DNA of 64,000 nt from Actinoplanes couchii (GCF_016862075.1 NZ_BOMG01000006.1:1-64000), one strand, 5' to 3'; positions 43,949 to 53,172 are shown, counted from the stretch's first letter. A program made the numbers and translations. The notes: a model not told the origin generated them from the letters alone.

Positions 43949-46429
43949 TCACCGGGTGGTCTTGATACGGAGGAAGGTGACCGAGTTCGCCGGGAACTCG
44001 CGTGTGAAAGTGGAGGCGATCCCGCTGACCGTGGACGTCACGGGCTGGATCGGCTCGGCGGAGCGGGTGTTCTGCTCGCCCGGGTCACCGGTGATCACGG
44101 TCTGCTTCGCGGTGCGGGCCACCTTGCGCTTCCCCAGGTCGATCCTGGTGACCGCCGGGATGTCCTGGGCGTTGACGACCTTGACGATCAGTTCGCCACG
44201 CCTGGTGTCCTCGGTGACCACCTGGGCGAACGGCTCGGTCACCGCGTTGTCGTCGAACGACGCCCACTCCACGCCGTCCAGGAACAGCGTGACCTTCGTT
44301 CCGCGTACCGAAACCTTGAGGTCGTAGGTCTGTCCGGTCGTCACGGTGTTCGGCTTGGTCAGGATCTGCTCCTTGGCCGACGTGATGCCCTTCTCGACCG
44401 CGCCCTGGGTGTTGTTCCAGCCGCCCAGGTTCCACCAGTAGAACTGGCCGGTCTCCTGGATACCGAACGCGACCAGGAAACCCTCCGCGCCGGACTGCTT
44501 GGTGGCCTTCAGCGTGTAGTCGTAATCGGTCTCGCTGATCGTCGCGGCCTTGACCATGGTGTCCTCGGTGTCGGTGGTCGTCTGCGCGTAACCACCGTTG
44601 CTGACCGTCCAGTTGCCGCGGTTCGTCACCGAGGTCCAGCCGTCCGCGTTGCCGTCGTCGAAGTCGTCGCCGTAGATCACCGTGCCGTCCGGCCGGGTCA
44701 CCTTGACGTCGTCGTAGGTGGCCGCGGTCCGCCAGGTGGAGAGCCCGATCGCGCCGGTGATCGGCTTCGGCTGCAGCACGTTGCCGGTGGCGGTGGTCGG
44801 GACGACCCGGTCGCCGACGTTGTTCATGAACAGCTTCTGCACCTGGTAGCTGGTCGAACCCCACGACTCGTCGTTGTCGAACCAGATCATGTCCGGTTTC
44901 CACTGCACGTTGTCGATGTTGGCGAGCAGCGGCGCGTACGACGCCATCTTCACCACGTCGGCGTTGCGCTCCAGACCGGTCATGTAGGCGGCCTCGGCGA
45001 GACTGTTGTAGAGCTTGTTGTCCAGCGAGGCGTATTCGCCGAGAAAGACCTTGGGCCCATTGCGGTCGTACGCGTCATAACGCCTGTTGTTCTGCAGGAA
45101 CCAGGCCGGGCTGTTGTAGTAGTGCTCGTCGACCATGTCCGAGCCGTGTTCGCGGTTCTTCGCCCACAGGTTCTCGAACGTGGCGCCCTGGTCGTCCGGG
45201 CCGGAGTTGCTGACCACGGTGATGTTCGGGTACTTCGCCTTGATCGCCGACTCGAACCTGAGGAAGTTCGCCCAGTACTCGTTCGGCAGGTTCTCCTCGT
45301 TGCCGACCGCGACAGTGGTGAGGTTGAACGGCTTCGGGTGCCCGGCGGCCGCCCGCACCTTGCCCCACGTGCTGGTGGCCGGCCCGTTGGCGTACTCGAT
45401 CAGGTCCAGGGCGTCCTGGATGTGCCGCTGCAGCAGCGCCTCGTCGACTGTCGCCCGGTTCTGACCACAACCGGTCACCAGCGCGGGGAGCACCGGCAGT
45501 GGCATGGCCCCGATGTCCTCGGAGAACTGGAAGTACTCGTAGTAGCCGAGGCCGTAGGTCTGGTTGTAGCCCCAGAAGTTCTTGTTCGTGGCCCGCGTCT
45601 CGACCGGCCCGACCGTGTCCTTCCACTGGTAGGCCCGGGCGCGCGGGTAGTTGTTGGCGGCGTCGTAGGCGTACATGCTGCCGGTGTTGACCAAGCAGCC
45701 GCCGGGGAAGCGGACGAAGCCGGGGTCCAGGTCGGCGACCTTCTGCGCGAGGTCGGTCCGGAGGCCGTGGTTCTTGTACGTGTTCTTCGGGAAGAGCGAG
45801 ACCTCGTCCAACCGTACGGCGGCATCGGTCTTGATCTTCAGGTGGGCCACGTCGCTGGTGGCGGTGGCCTTGAGTGCGCCGGTGTACTTCTTCCAGGTGT
45901 CACCTTTTGTCGCGATCGTCAGCGGTGTCGAGAGCGCGGTGCCGTCGACGGTCTGCAGCGTGACCTGGAGTGACGCTGTGCCGCGGGCCCAAACGGAGAA
46001 GTCGTATTTGTCGTTCTTTTTCACGGCGAGCCCGGTGTTGTAACCGGCGTTCACCAGCGTCGCCGCGCCGGTCACCGACAGATAGTTCCGGTTCCGCTCG
46101 TTCAGCCGCTGGTCGTCGTTGGTCACCGTGGCGGACCCGGTGGCGGTCCAGCCGGTCAGCCCGTTCCATCCGGACGCGTCGGTGCTGTTGAACTCGAATG
46201 ATCGGTTCCGGACGAGTTCGGCGTAGAGCCCGCCGTCGGCCGCGTAGTTGATGTCTTCGAAGAAGACGCCGTACATGGACTGGGGGATGGTGGCGCCGGT
46301 GGCGGCCGGGTTCACGGTGATGGTGTAGTCGGGTTCGACCGCCTGAGCGGCGACCGGCGGCGAGACCGCGAGCGGAAGCGAGACCAGGACGGCGGCCGCG
46401 CCCGCGAGGCGGTAGGGGATTCTGCGCAT
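43949..46429 (-). CDS. secreted GH51-type alpha-L-arabinofuranosidase
   Basis: 826 aa. Signal peptide (1-31, ending VAAQAV); an N-terminal carbohydrate-binding-like segment; a TIM barrel with acid/base Glu in VAVGNEEN (about 375) and nucleophile Glu in VFLGEYAS (about 455); then a beta-sandwich LamG/DUF1080-like insert (about 590-740, YGDDFDDGNADGWTS); and the C-terminal beta domain of GH51. It removes terminal arabinofuranose from arabinan or arabinoxylan outside the cell. ATG 46429 is preceded by GGAGGACC. Expression is probably controlled by a LacI-type operator and the palindromic -35 upstream. Confidence 0.88.
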   Translation of the reverse strand: MRRIPYRLAGAAAVLVSLPLAVSPPVAAQAVEPDYTITVNPAATGATIPQSMYGVFFEDINYAADGGLYAELVRNRSFEFNSTDASGWNGLTGWTATGSATVTNDDQRLNERNRNYLSVTGAATLVNAGYNTGLAVKKNDKYDFSVWARGTASLQVTLQTVDGTALSTPLTIATKGDTWKKYTGALKATATSDVAHLKIKTDAAVRLDEVSLFPKNTYKNHGLRTDLAQKVADLDPGFVRFPGGCLVNTGSMYAYDAANNYPRARAYQWKDTVGPVETRATNKNFWGYNQTYGLGYYEYFQFSEDIGAMPLPVLPALVTGCGQNRATVDEALLQRHIQDALDLIEYANGPATSTWGKVRAAAGHPKPFNLTTVAVGNEENLPNEYWANFLRFESAIKAKYPNITVVSNSGPDDQGATFENLWAKNREHGSDMVDEHYYNSPAWFLQNNRRYDAYDRNGPKVFLGEYASLDNKLYNSLAEAAYMTGLERNADVVKMASYAPLLANIDNVQWKPDMIWFDNDESWGSTSYQVQKLFMNNVGDRVVPTTATGNVLQPKPITGAIGLSTWRTAATYDDVKVTRPDGTVIYGDDFDDGNADGWTSVTNRGNWTVSNGGYAQTTTDTEDTMVKAATISETDYDYTLKATKQSGAEGFLVAFGIQETGQFYWWNLGGWNNTQGAVEKGITSAKEQILTKPNTVTTGQTYDLKVSVRGTKVTLFLDGVEWASFDDNAVTEPFAQVVTEDTRRGELIVKVVNAQDIPAVTRIDLGKRKVARTAKQTVITGDPGEQNTRSAEPIQPVTSTVSGIASTFTREFPANSVTFLRIKTTR

Positions 46430-46492
46430 GAGGGGTCCTCCGGTGCGGATCGCAACGGTTTCAAGAGTGTTTCCGGTGGACTAGCTCAGCAA

Positions 46493-46522
46493 TGTGTACG
46501 CAAACATCGACAGGCCTGTCAA
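46493..46522 (-). promoter_or_regulatory. promoter of the arabinosidase operon with palindrome over -35
   Basis: On the minus strand TTGACA (46522-46517) and TACACA (46498-46493) are 18 bp apart. The 12-bp perfect palindrome GACAGGCCTGTC (46509-46520) overlaps the -35, a typical place for a repressor site. Confidence 0.6.
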
Positions 46523-46549
46523 GAGTTGAAGGTCGATGCGTCAGGCTGT

Positions 46550-46573
46550 TGTTAACGCTAACCAGGGTTAACG
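46550..46573. promoter_or_regulatory. LacI-type operator-like sequence and second GTTAACG
   Basis: TGTTAACGCTAACC (46550-46563) is close to the palindrome TGTTAGCGCTAACA bound by many actinobacterial LacI-family sugar regulators. A second GTTAACG lies 16 bp further (46567-46573). The site is upstream of the arabinosidase promoter and between it and phoX. Confidence 0.5.
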
Positions 46574-46585
46574 TCATCTATGGAC

Positions 46586-46641
46586 GTTCACCGTCGGTTC
46601 AGGTTTCCGCCACCTCATCGGACACCTCGGCTTCCTAGCGT
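46586..46641 (+). promoter_or_regulatory. PHO box and promoter of phoX
   Basis: Two direct-repeat units GTTCACCGTCG (46586-46596) and GTTCAGG (from 46597) have the 11-bp spacing of PhoP sites in Streptomyces and relatives. TAGCGT (46636-46641) about 30 bp downstream is a possible -10. Together they predict PhoR-PhoP control under phosphate limitation. Confidence 0.65.
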
Positions 46642-46691
46642 CCGGGCTGCCCGTCATCGCAAGGTGGCGAGGGACCGAGGAGAAGTACACG

Positions 46692-48788
46692 ATGACGGAC
46701 TTCAAGCGCCGCCTGCTGCCGCTGCTGGGACACAGCGGCGGTAGCCGAGACGCGATGACCTGTATGTACCGATGTGGCAACGCGTGTGACCACCCGGTGC
46801 CGAACGAGTCGGCCAACCCGTACCTGGGTGACGTGGTGAACGCCGAGATGAGCCGCCGCGGCGTGATCGCCGCCGGCGCCGCGGGCGCGATGGTGCTCGG
46901 CTTCGGTGCCCCGGCGCTCGCCGGCGGCTCGCACGGCGGCGGCGGTCACCATCACCCGACCAAGCCCACCCCGCCGTCCAAGGCCGGCAAGATCGGCTTC
47001 AAGCCGGTCGCCCCGAACACCCTGGACCAGGTCACCATCCCGACCGGGTACCAGACCTCCGTCGTCATCCGCTGGGGTGACCCGGTCGTGCCGGGCGCGC
47101 CCGCGTTCAACGTGGACCGGCAGACCGCCGCCGCCCAGTCGAAGCAGTTCGGCTACAACAACGACTTCGTCGGCGTCGTCCCGATTCCGGGCAGCAAGGA
47201 CCGCGCGCTGCTCGTGGTCAACCACGAGTACACCAACGAGAACCTGATGTTCCGTGGCTTCACCACCCTGGACGCGCTCAGCGTCGAGCAGGTCAAGGTG
47301 GCCATGGCGGCGCACGGCCTCTCCGTGGTGGAGATCGAGCGCAGCGGCAGGAGCGGCCAGTGGAAGCCCGCCAAGGGCTACAAGCTGCGTTACAACCGCC
47401 GGATCACCGCGCTGGCCACCGAGTTCAGGCTGACCGGCCCGGTCGCCGGCACCGCGGCCGTGAAGACCGCCGCCGACCCGTCCGGCAAGATCGTCATCGG
47501 CACGCTGAACAACTGCGCCGGCGGCGTCACCCCGTGGGGCACCGTCCTGTCCGGCGAGGAGAACTTCAACCAGTACTTCGTCGGCGGCGACGCGGTCTCC
47601 GCCGAGACCAAGACCAAGCTCAACCGCTACGGCATCACCACCACTGCCCGCTACCCCGGCGACAGCCGCAAGTGGGAGCGCGCGCAGGAGCGGTTCGACC
47701 TGGCCAAGCACCCCAACGAGGCGAACCGGTTCGGCTGGATCGTCGAGGTCGACCCGTTCGACCCGGAGGGCCGCCCGCGCAAGCACACTGCGATGGGCCG
47801 GTTCAAGCACGAGGGCGCCAACGTCATCGTCGCCAAGGACGGGCACGTCGTCGCGTACATGGGTGACGACGAGCGCTTCGACTACCTGTACAAGTTCGTG
47901 TCGGAGAAGAAGTACATCAAGAGCGACGCCCCGTGGGCCCGCAAGCACAACCTGACCCTGCTGGAGTCGGGCACCCTCTACGTCGCCAAGGTGACCGGTG
48001 ACAGCCCGGCCACCGAGATCGACGGCACCGGCAAGCTCCCGTCGGACGGTAGGTTCGACGGCAGGGGCAAGTGGATCAAGCTGGTCTCCGGCAACCGGTC
48101 GTTCGTGCCCGGAATGACCGCCGTGGACGTGCTCACCTACACCCGGCTCGCCGGTGACGCGGTCGGCGCCACCAAGATGGACCGTCCCGAGGACGTCCAG
48201 CCGAGCCTGCGGACCGGCAAGATCTACGCGGCGATGACCAACAACACCAACCGCGGTGTCGGTACGAACGCGCCCGCCGACGAGCCCAACCCGCGCAACG
48301 CCAACAAGCACGGCCACATCTTCGAGATCACCGAGGACCGTGGCGACCACACCGGCCTGACCTTCACCTGGCAGCTGCCGATCGTCTGCGGCGACCCGGC
48401 CGCGGCCGACACCTACTTCGGCGGGTACGACAAGACCCAGGTGTCGCCGATCTCCTGCCCGGACAACGTCGCGTTCGACAGCGCCGGCAACCTGTGGATC
48501 TCCACCGACGGCAACGCCCTCGGCAGCAACGACGGCCTGTTCGCCACCCCGATCGAGGGTAAGGAGCGGGGCCACCTGCGCCAGTTCCTCACCGTGCCGA
48601 AGGGCGCCGAGACCTGCGGCCCGTTCATCACCGGTGACGACAAGTCGGTGTTCGTCGCGGTCCAGCACCCCGGCGAGATCACCGGCGCCACCGTGGAGAA
48701 CCCGGCGTCGCACTGGCCGGACGGCGACTTCGCCAAGCCGGCCGTCATCGTGACCTGGAAGGCCGACGGCGGCGCGATCGGCAGCTGA
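46692..48788 (+). CDS. phoX: Tat-secreted PhoX-family alkaline phosphatase
   Basis: 698 aa. A long N-region is followed by the twin-arginine motif SRRGVIAAG at about 55-63 and a His/Gly-rich stretch (GGGGHHHPTKP). The PhoX/DUF839 core has ALLVVNHEYTNEN, TPWGTVLSGEENFNQYF, RFGWIVEVDPFDP and CPDNVAFDSAGNLWISTDGN, regions known to hold the Fe and Ca ligands. It releases phosphate from phosphomonoesters outside the cell. The PHO box about 100 bp upstream fits. An atypical feature is an extra Cys-rich N-terminus (MTCMYRCGNACDHP) before the Tat signal. ATG 46692 is the first in frame. Confidence 0.92.
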   Translation: MTDFKRRLLPLLGHSGGSRDAMTCMYRCGNACDHPVPNESANPYLGDVVNAEMSRRGVIAAGAAGAMVLGFGAPALAGGSHGGGGHHHPTKPTPPSKAGKIGFKPVAPNTLDQVTIPTGYQTSVVIRWGDPVVPGAPAFNVDRQTAAAQSKQFGYNNDFVGVVPIPGSKDRALLVVNHEYTNENLMFRGFTTLDALSVEQVKVAMAAHGLSVVEIERSGRSGQWKPAKGYKLRYNRRITALATEFRLTGPVAGTAAVKTAADPSGKIVIGTLNNCAGGVTPWGTVLSGEENFNQYFVGGDAVSAETKTKLNRYGITTTARYPGDSRKWERAQERFDLAKHPNEANRFGWIVEVDPFDPEGRPRKHTAMGRFKHEGANVIVAKDGHVVAYMGDDERFDYLYKFVSEKKYIKSDAPWARKHNLTLLESGTLYVAKVTGDSPATEIDGTGKLPSDGRFDGRGKWIKLVSGNRSFVPGMTAVDVLTYTRLAGDAVGATKMDRPEDVQPSLRTGKIYAAMTNNTNRGVGTNAPADEPNPRNANKHGHIFEITEDRGDHTGLTFTWQLPIVCGDPAAADTYFGGYDKTQVSPISCPDNVAFDSAGNLWISTDGNALGSNDGLFATPIEGKERGHLRQFLTVPKGAETCGPFITGDDKSVFVAVQHPGEITGATVENPASHWPDGDFAKPAVIVTWKADGGAIGS

Positions 48789-48798
48789 TAACACGGGT

Positions 48799-48831
48799 AC
48801 GGCCGCGGCGTCATCCCGGCGTCGCGGCCGT
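48799..48831 (+). terminator. hairpin terminator after phoX
   Basis: Arms ACGGCCGCG (48799-48807) and CGCGGCCGT (48823-48831) pair perfectly around a 15-nt loop, eleven nt after the phoX stop and followed by GCCGTTT. Confidence 0.75.
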
Positions 48832-48862
48832 GCCGTTTACCGGCTCCCCTACCATCGGCCCC

Positions 48863-49600
48863 GTGCTGATCAAAGTATGTACGCTGGTGGGCCGGTACCG
48901 CCTGGCCGTCTTCGGCCTCGCCGTCCTTCTCGGAGTCGGTCTCGGCATCCTGCGGACGACGGCGAGCGACCAGAACTGGGAGCTGTTCTCCCTCGGCGGC
49001 CTGGTGGTCCAGCTCGGTGCGCTGGTGCTGGCGCTCTTCCTGATCTACGGGTTCCGGCCGGCCACCCTGATCACCCGTCCCGAGACGCCGGCGTTCGTCA
49101 GCCACCCGCCGGCCGGGCTGGTCATGCTCCTCGCGGCCGTCGCCCTCCAGAACGGCACCAACCTCGTCTCGTACGCCCGCGACGTGAACCGGGGTGGTTT
49201 CGACCTCGTCATGCTGATCCTGTCGGTGACACTTCTCGTCCTTCTCGGCGGCCTGCTGTCCCGCAAGACCGAGGTCCGGCTGCGCCCCGACGGCATCGAG
49301 GACCAGCAGGCGCTCGGCACCCTCTTCGTGCCCTGGGAGACGTTCACCGGCGTGCCGTACCCGGCCTTCCCGGTCGGCCGGACCCGGATCGCGCTCACCT
49401 ACGGCCGGCCCGAGCTGCTCCGGTCCATCGGCTGGCGCCCGAGCCGGACCAAGCTGTCCGCGGTCGGGATCCACGCGCGTTTCCTGTCCTACGCCATCCA
49501 CGAGTACGCGCACCGCCCGGACCTGCGGCCCGCCATCGGCACCGAGGCCGAACTCGCCCGGCTCACCGAGGCGTGGCAGGTCCACTCGAACTCCCGCTGA
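48863..49600 (+). CDS. membrane protein with C-terminal PH-like domain
   Basis: 245 aa. Four hydrophobic segments in the first 130 residues are followed by a cytosolic beta domain (EVRLRPDGIEDQQALGTLFV, WETFTGVPYPAF) that resembles bacterial PH-like domains of membrane proteins. No function is known. GTG 48863 is preferred: TACCAT (48850-48855) ends seven nt upstream, and the frame's first ATG at 48830 lies in the phoX terminator. It is probably monocistronic. Confidence 0.65.
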   Translation: MLIKVCTLVGRYRLAVFGLAVLLGVGLGILRTTASDQNWELFSLGGLVVQLGALVLALFLIYGFRPATLITRPETPAFVSHPPAGLVMLLAAVALQNGTNLVSYARDVNRGGFDLVMLILSVTLLVLLGGLLSRKTEVRLRPDGIEDQQALGTLFVPWETFTGVPYPAFPVGRTRIALTYGRPELLRSIGWRPSRTKLSAVGIHARFLSYAIHEYAHRPDLRPAIGTEAELARLTEAWQVHSNSR

Positions 49601-49772
49601 CCACATCCCGGGACCACCTCGCGTGATCGTGCCATCACCCGGCGCTCGATCGCCCCGGAGCGCGGATCCCCTGCACCGTTGACCCGTGGCGTGTCCCGCG
49701 GCTCAATCGGCCGCCGAAATGATCCGCGCGGCGCTGGTAGGCGTGTACCTGACCAGTCGAGGGGGTGCCGGG

Positions 49773-51281
49773 TTGAGCGAGACGCAGACGACGACGAGGC
49801 CGGTGGCCGGCGGTCCGCCGGTGGTGGCGGCCGGCCCGCCCCGGTCCCGGACCGCCCACCGCCTGCTGCGGATCCTGCCCGCCGGGCTGACCGGGGCCCT
49901 GATGCTCGGCGTCGGCCTCCTGCACGCCGGCCGGCCCACCCTCAGCTGGGACGAGGTCACCTCCGCCGAGGTCGCGTCCCGCTCGGTGCCGCAGATCCTC
50001 GAGCTGATCCCGAACCTGGACGCCGTCTTCGGCTTCTACTACCTGCTGCTGCACTGGTGGACGGCGCTCGCCGGCACCTCCGAGATCGCCCTGCGGCTGC
50101 CGTCGATCGTCGCGATGGCCGGTGCCGTCGCCGCCGCCGCGGAACTCGGCCGCCGCCTGTTCACCCCGATGACCGGCCTGGTCACCGGCCTGATCCTGTG
50201 CATGATCCCGAACATGTCGCGGTACGCGGCCGAGGCCCGGCCCTACGCGTTCGCCTGCTTCTTCGCGGTTCTCGCCCTGTTGCTGCTGGTCAAACCCAAG
50301 ACCCCCTGGTTCTGGTACGGGTTGAGCATCCTGTTCACCGGCCTGTTCCACCTCGTCGCGCTGACCACGCTGCTCGCCCACGCCGCGTTCGTCGTCCTGC
50401 ACCGCCGCGACCGGCTCGCCGCCTGGGCCGGCACCGTCGCCGCCGCACTGGTCCCGCTGCTGCCGATCGCCTGGCTCGGCCTGCACCAGCAGGACACCCA
50501 GCTGCACTGGGTGGAACCGCTCACCCTGGGCCGCCTGTACGGCATGCCCGGTTCGATCGCCGGCTCCCGCGAGGTCGTCTGGTTCCTGATCGGCATGGTC
50601 GTCCTGGTGTCCTGGCGCCCACTGCGCCGCCTCGCCCCGATCGCCCTGTTCGCGATCGGCCCGCTCGCCGTCCTGGCCGTCGTGTCGGCCCTGTTCTCCC
50701 CGATGTGGGTGGCCCGCTACCTGCTGGTGGTCCTGGCCCCGCTGGCGATGCTGGCCGCGGTGGCCCTCACCGGCGGCCGCGCCGGATGGCCCCGGTACAC
50801 GGTGCTGCGGGTGGTGACCGTCCTGCTGCTGCTCGGCGCGGTGGCGATCCCGGCCCAGCGAACCGTCCGGGGCCCCACCGCGAAGACCGGCCCCGACTAC
50901 CGCTCGGTCGCCGCCGTCATCACCGCCCGCGCGGTCCCCGGCGACGTGATCGTCTACCCGGCCCGGAACCGCTCGATCCGCGCCGGCATGGACTACTACC
51001 TCCGCGACCCGGACTCCGGCTTCGCGTCCCCCACCGCCCCCGCCGACCCGCTGGTCCGGGTGCCATCCGCACAAACCGGCTGGTTGATCGCCACCGAACA
51101 CACCGACGCGGCAGCCCAGGTGGCGTTCGCACCGCGCATCTGGCTGGTGGTGGGCGACCGCCGCGCTGATCCACTGGCGGCGCGCCCCGACCTACGCCCC
51201 CTCCTGACCACCGACTACCACCGTTCCGGCGTCTGGCACGAGAAGCGGGCGACCATCGCCCTCTACGAACGCAACCCCTGA
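49773..51281 (+). CDS. GT39-like polytopic glycosyltransferase
   Basis: About 502 aa with 10-11 membrane segments. Near the N-terminus, after the first membrane helix, comes PTLSWDEVTSAEV, the acidic motif of polyprenyl-phosphate-sugar-dependent transferases (GT39/GT83 type); RLPSIVAMAGA and MSRYAAEARPYAFACFF are further family signatures. The C-terminal 100 residues are an extracytoplasmic domain (VIVYPARNRS). It probably adds a sugar from a lipid carrier to a wall polymer or protein. TTG 49773 has GAGGGGG upstream; ATG 49719 and GTG 49743 are alternatives. Confidence 0.75.
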   Translation: MSETQTTTRPVAGGPPVVAAGPPRSRTAHRLLRILPAGLTGALMLGVGLLHAGRPTLSWDEVTSAEVASRSVPQILELIPNLDAVFGFYYLLLHWWTALAGTSEIALRLPSIVAMAGAVAAAAELGRRLFTPMTGLVTGLILCMIPNMSRYAAEARPYAFACFFAVLALLLLVKPKTPWFWYGLSILFTGLFHLVALTTLLAHAAFVVLHRRDRLAAWAGTVAAALVPLLPIAWLGLHQQDTQLHWVEPLTLGRLYGMPGSIAGSREVVWFLIGMVVLVSWRPLRRLAPIALFAIGPLAVLAVVSALFSPMWVARYLLVVLAPLAMLAAVALTGGRAGWPRYTVLRVVTVLLLLGAVAIPAQRTVRGPTAKTGPDYRSVAAVITARAVPGDVIVYPARNRSIRAGMDYYLRDPDSGFASPTAPADPLVRVPSAQTGWLIATEHTDAAAQVAFAPRIWLVVGDRRADPLAARPDLRPLLTTDYHRSGVWHEKRATIALYERNP

Positions 51282-51288
51282 CCAGCCG

Positions 51289-51450
51289 GCCGGCCGGGGC
51301 ACCGGGTCGGCGGCCGGTCCCGGCGAGCGCACCCGGTCCGGTGTGTCGCCGGCCGGGTGGGCGGCTGGTCCCGGTGGGATCTCCTGGTTTGGTGTGTTGC
51401 TGGCAGGGTGGGCGGCTGGTCCCGGTGGGATCTCCTTGATCCGGGCCGGC
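51289..51450. repeat. 51-bp tandem repeat, about 2.5-3 copies
   Basis: Unit start GGTGTGT at 51340 and 51391; the shared core GGGTGGGCGGCTGGTCCCGG and TGGGATCTCCT recur. A decayed copy precedes 51340. Confidence 0.8.
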
Positions 51451-51769
51451 CGTTGGTGGCGGGGGATGCCATGGCGGGGTGGGTGGCGCCTGGTTGTTGC
51501 CGGCGCCGCGCGAGGTGAGCCCGGTGCTGCGGTTACTGCCGGTGCCGGGTGACCGTCCGAGTCGAGGTTTCCGGTCTGGCGCCGGCCAGAGCCGGCCCGG
51601 CGGCGTGGCGCACGACCCGGCACCGGCATGATCCCCGATCCGGGCCCACCCCGCCCGGCGTCGACTACACCCGGCACCACCCCACCCCGCCATGGCATCC
51701 CAGCTTGACCAACCGCCGCCCGCGCGGTGGATATGGGGCCGCGACCAGCCGTCCGCCCGGCCATGGCAT

Positions 51770-51945
51770 CCCAGCGCAACCAGCCGCTCGCCGTGCGGTG
51801 GATGAGAGACCGCAACCAGCCGCTGGTCGTGCCATGGATTTGGGGCCGCAACCAGCCGCTGGTCGTGCCGTGGATGTGGGGCCGCAACCAGCCGCTGGCC
51901 GTGCGGTGGATGTGGGGCCGAGACCAACAGCCGTCCGGGCGTGGG
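51770..51945. repeat. 36-bp tandem repeat, about five copies
   Basis: Units CCGCAACCAGCCGCTGGTCG plus TGCCGTGGATGTGGGG follow one another almost without change; outer copies are diverged. There are no unique spacers, so it is a minisatellite and not a CRISPR array. Confidence 0.85.
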
Positions 51946-52117
51946 AGAGCGGCCGAGACCTACACCGGGCCGCGATGTGGTGGGCGAGCTGGATCCCCAC
52001 CGTCGCCCGCTGCCCGCTGCCCGCTGCCCGCCGCCCGCCGCCCGCCGTCGTGACCGCCCGCCCGCTGTGGCTGCGGCCGCCTCCGTTCGGTGTGGGCGGA
52101 GTGGCAGGGTGGTGACC

Positions 52118-53059
52118 ATGAAAGTTCTGCTGCCTGACACCATCGCGCTGGAACCGGAACTGCCCGCCGGGGTGGTGACCGCCGTCTACGACGTCCAGCA
52201 CGCGATCCCGGACGAGCACACGGATGCTGAGGTGCTCGTGGTCTGGGGGAACACCTCCGACAACCTGCGGGACGCGGCTCGGCGGCTGACCGGGGTGCGG
52301 TGGGTGCAGACGCTTGCGGCCGGGCCGGATGTGGTGTTGCAGGCCGGGTTCGGTGAGGGTGTGGTGGTCACCGCTGGGCTGGGGCTGCACGATCGGACCG
52401 TTGCCGAGCACACCCTCGGGCTGGTTCTGGCCGCCGCCCGGCGGCTCAACCTGCTGGTCCGGGCTCAGATCGGCCGGCGCTGGGCGGGGGAGCTGGGTGG
52501 GATCCAGCCGGTCCGGCCCACCGGATCCTTCCGGACCCTCGCCGACGCGAACGTGGTCATCTGGGGCTTCGGCGGCATCGCGGCCCGGCTGGCGCCGCTG
52601 CTGGCGGCGCTCGGCGCTGACGTCACCGGGGTGGCCCGGACGGGCGGCACCCGGCACGGGTTCCCGGTGGTGACCGAATCTGATCTGCCGGAGCTGCTTC
52701 CGGCCACGGACGTGCTGATCAACATCCTGCCTGCTACCGCGGCGACCGCCGGGATCGTGGACGCCACCGTGCTGGGGCGGCTGCCCGCGCACGCCTGGCT
52801 GGTCAACGTCGGCCGGGGCAGTACCGTGGACGAGGCCGCTCTGCTGGCCGCGATCCGGGCGGGTGACCTGGCGGGGGCGGCCCTGGACGTCTTCGAGACC
52901 GAGCCGCTGCCGTCGTCCTCGCCGCTCTGGGACGAACCCGGTGTGATCATCACGCCGCATGCGGCCGGTGGGCGGCCCGAGGGCGCCTCGGACCTGCTGA
53001 CCGCGAACCTGGCCGCCTACGTGACCGGAGCCCCGCTGCGCAACGTGGTCGATCGCTGA
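52118..53059 (+). CDS. D-isomer-specific 2-hydroxyacid dehydrogenase
   Basis: 313 aa. Rossmann motif VIWGFGGIAARLAPLL (about 147-162), catalytic Arg in LVNVGRGSTVDE, Glu in DVFETEPLP and His in ITPHAAGG. It is an NAD(P)-dependent dehydrogenase of 2-hydroxy/2-oxo acids; the substrate is not evident. ATG 52118 is the natural start (MKVLLPDT); the longer frame runs into the minisatellite region. The last codons (RNVVDR and stop) are part of a 53-bp tandem repeat that continues after the gene. Confidence 0.88.
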   Translation: MKVLLPDTIALEPELPAGVVTAVYDVQHAIPDEHTDAEVLVVWGNTSDNLRDAARRLTGVRWVQTLAAGPDVVLQAGFGEGVVVTAGLGLHDRTVAEHTLGLVLAAARRLNLLVRAQIGRRWAGELGGIQPVRPTGSFRTLADANVVIWGFGGIAARLAPLLAALGADVTGVARTGGTRHGFPVVTESDLPELLPATDVLINILPATAATAGIVDATVLGRLPAHAWLVNVGRGSTVDEAALLAAIRAGDLAGAALDVFETEPLPSSSPLWDEPGVIITPHAAGGRPEGASDLLTANLAAYVTGAPLRNVVDR

Positions 53060-53172
53060 GCCAAGGTCCGTTCCGAACCGAGGCCCGGCCGTGCAACGTG
53101 GTCGATCGCTGAGCCAAGGTCCGTTCCGAAGCGGGGCCCGGCTGTGCAACGTGGTCGACCGCGGGGTCGAGG
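53039..53172. repeat. 53-bp tandem repeat copied from the end of the dehydrogenase gene
   Basis: GCAACGTGGTCGATCGCTGA starts at 53040, 53093 and 53146 (third copy diverged). The first copy is the gene's own last six codons and stop; the later two are non-coding, as 53 is not a multiple of three. Confidence 0.9.

Larger units (their letters stand above)
51282..52117. other. 836-bp minisatellite-rich intergenic region
   Basis: No supported gene. Frames stay open on both strands because of GC bias and repeats. It contains a 51-bp tandem array (51289-51450), a 36-bp tandem array (about 51770-51945) and a run of 7-bp CCCGCTG/CCCGCCG units (52010-52050). The end of the region leads into the dehydrogenase gene at 52118. 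Confidence 0.65.

Noticed and set aside
46551..46573. GTTAACG pair as a PHO box
   Set aside because: Spacing is 16 bp, not 11; the true 11-bp direct repeat lies at 46586.
51770..51945. CRISPR-like array
   Set aside because: Adjacent 36-bp units without unique spacers, and no cas genes nearby.
51192..52143. minus-strand frames with 12- and 17-residue repeats
   Set aside because: The repeats keep several frames open on both strands; no start signal, signal peptide or domain. Left as noncoding minisatellite, although in-frame periods (36 and 51 nt) mean it cannot be fully excluded.
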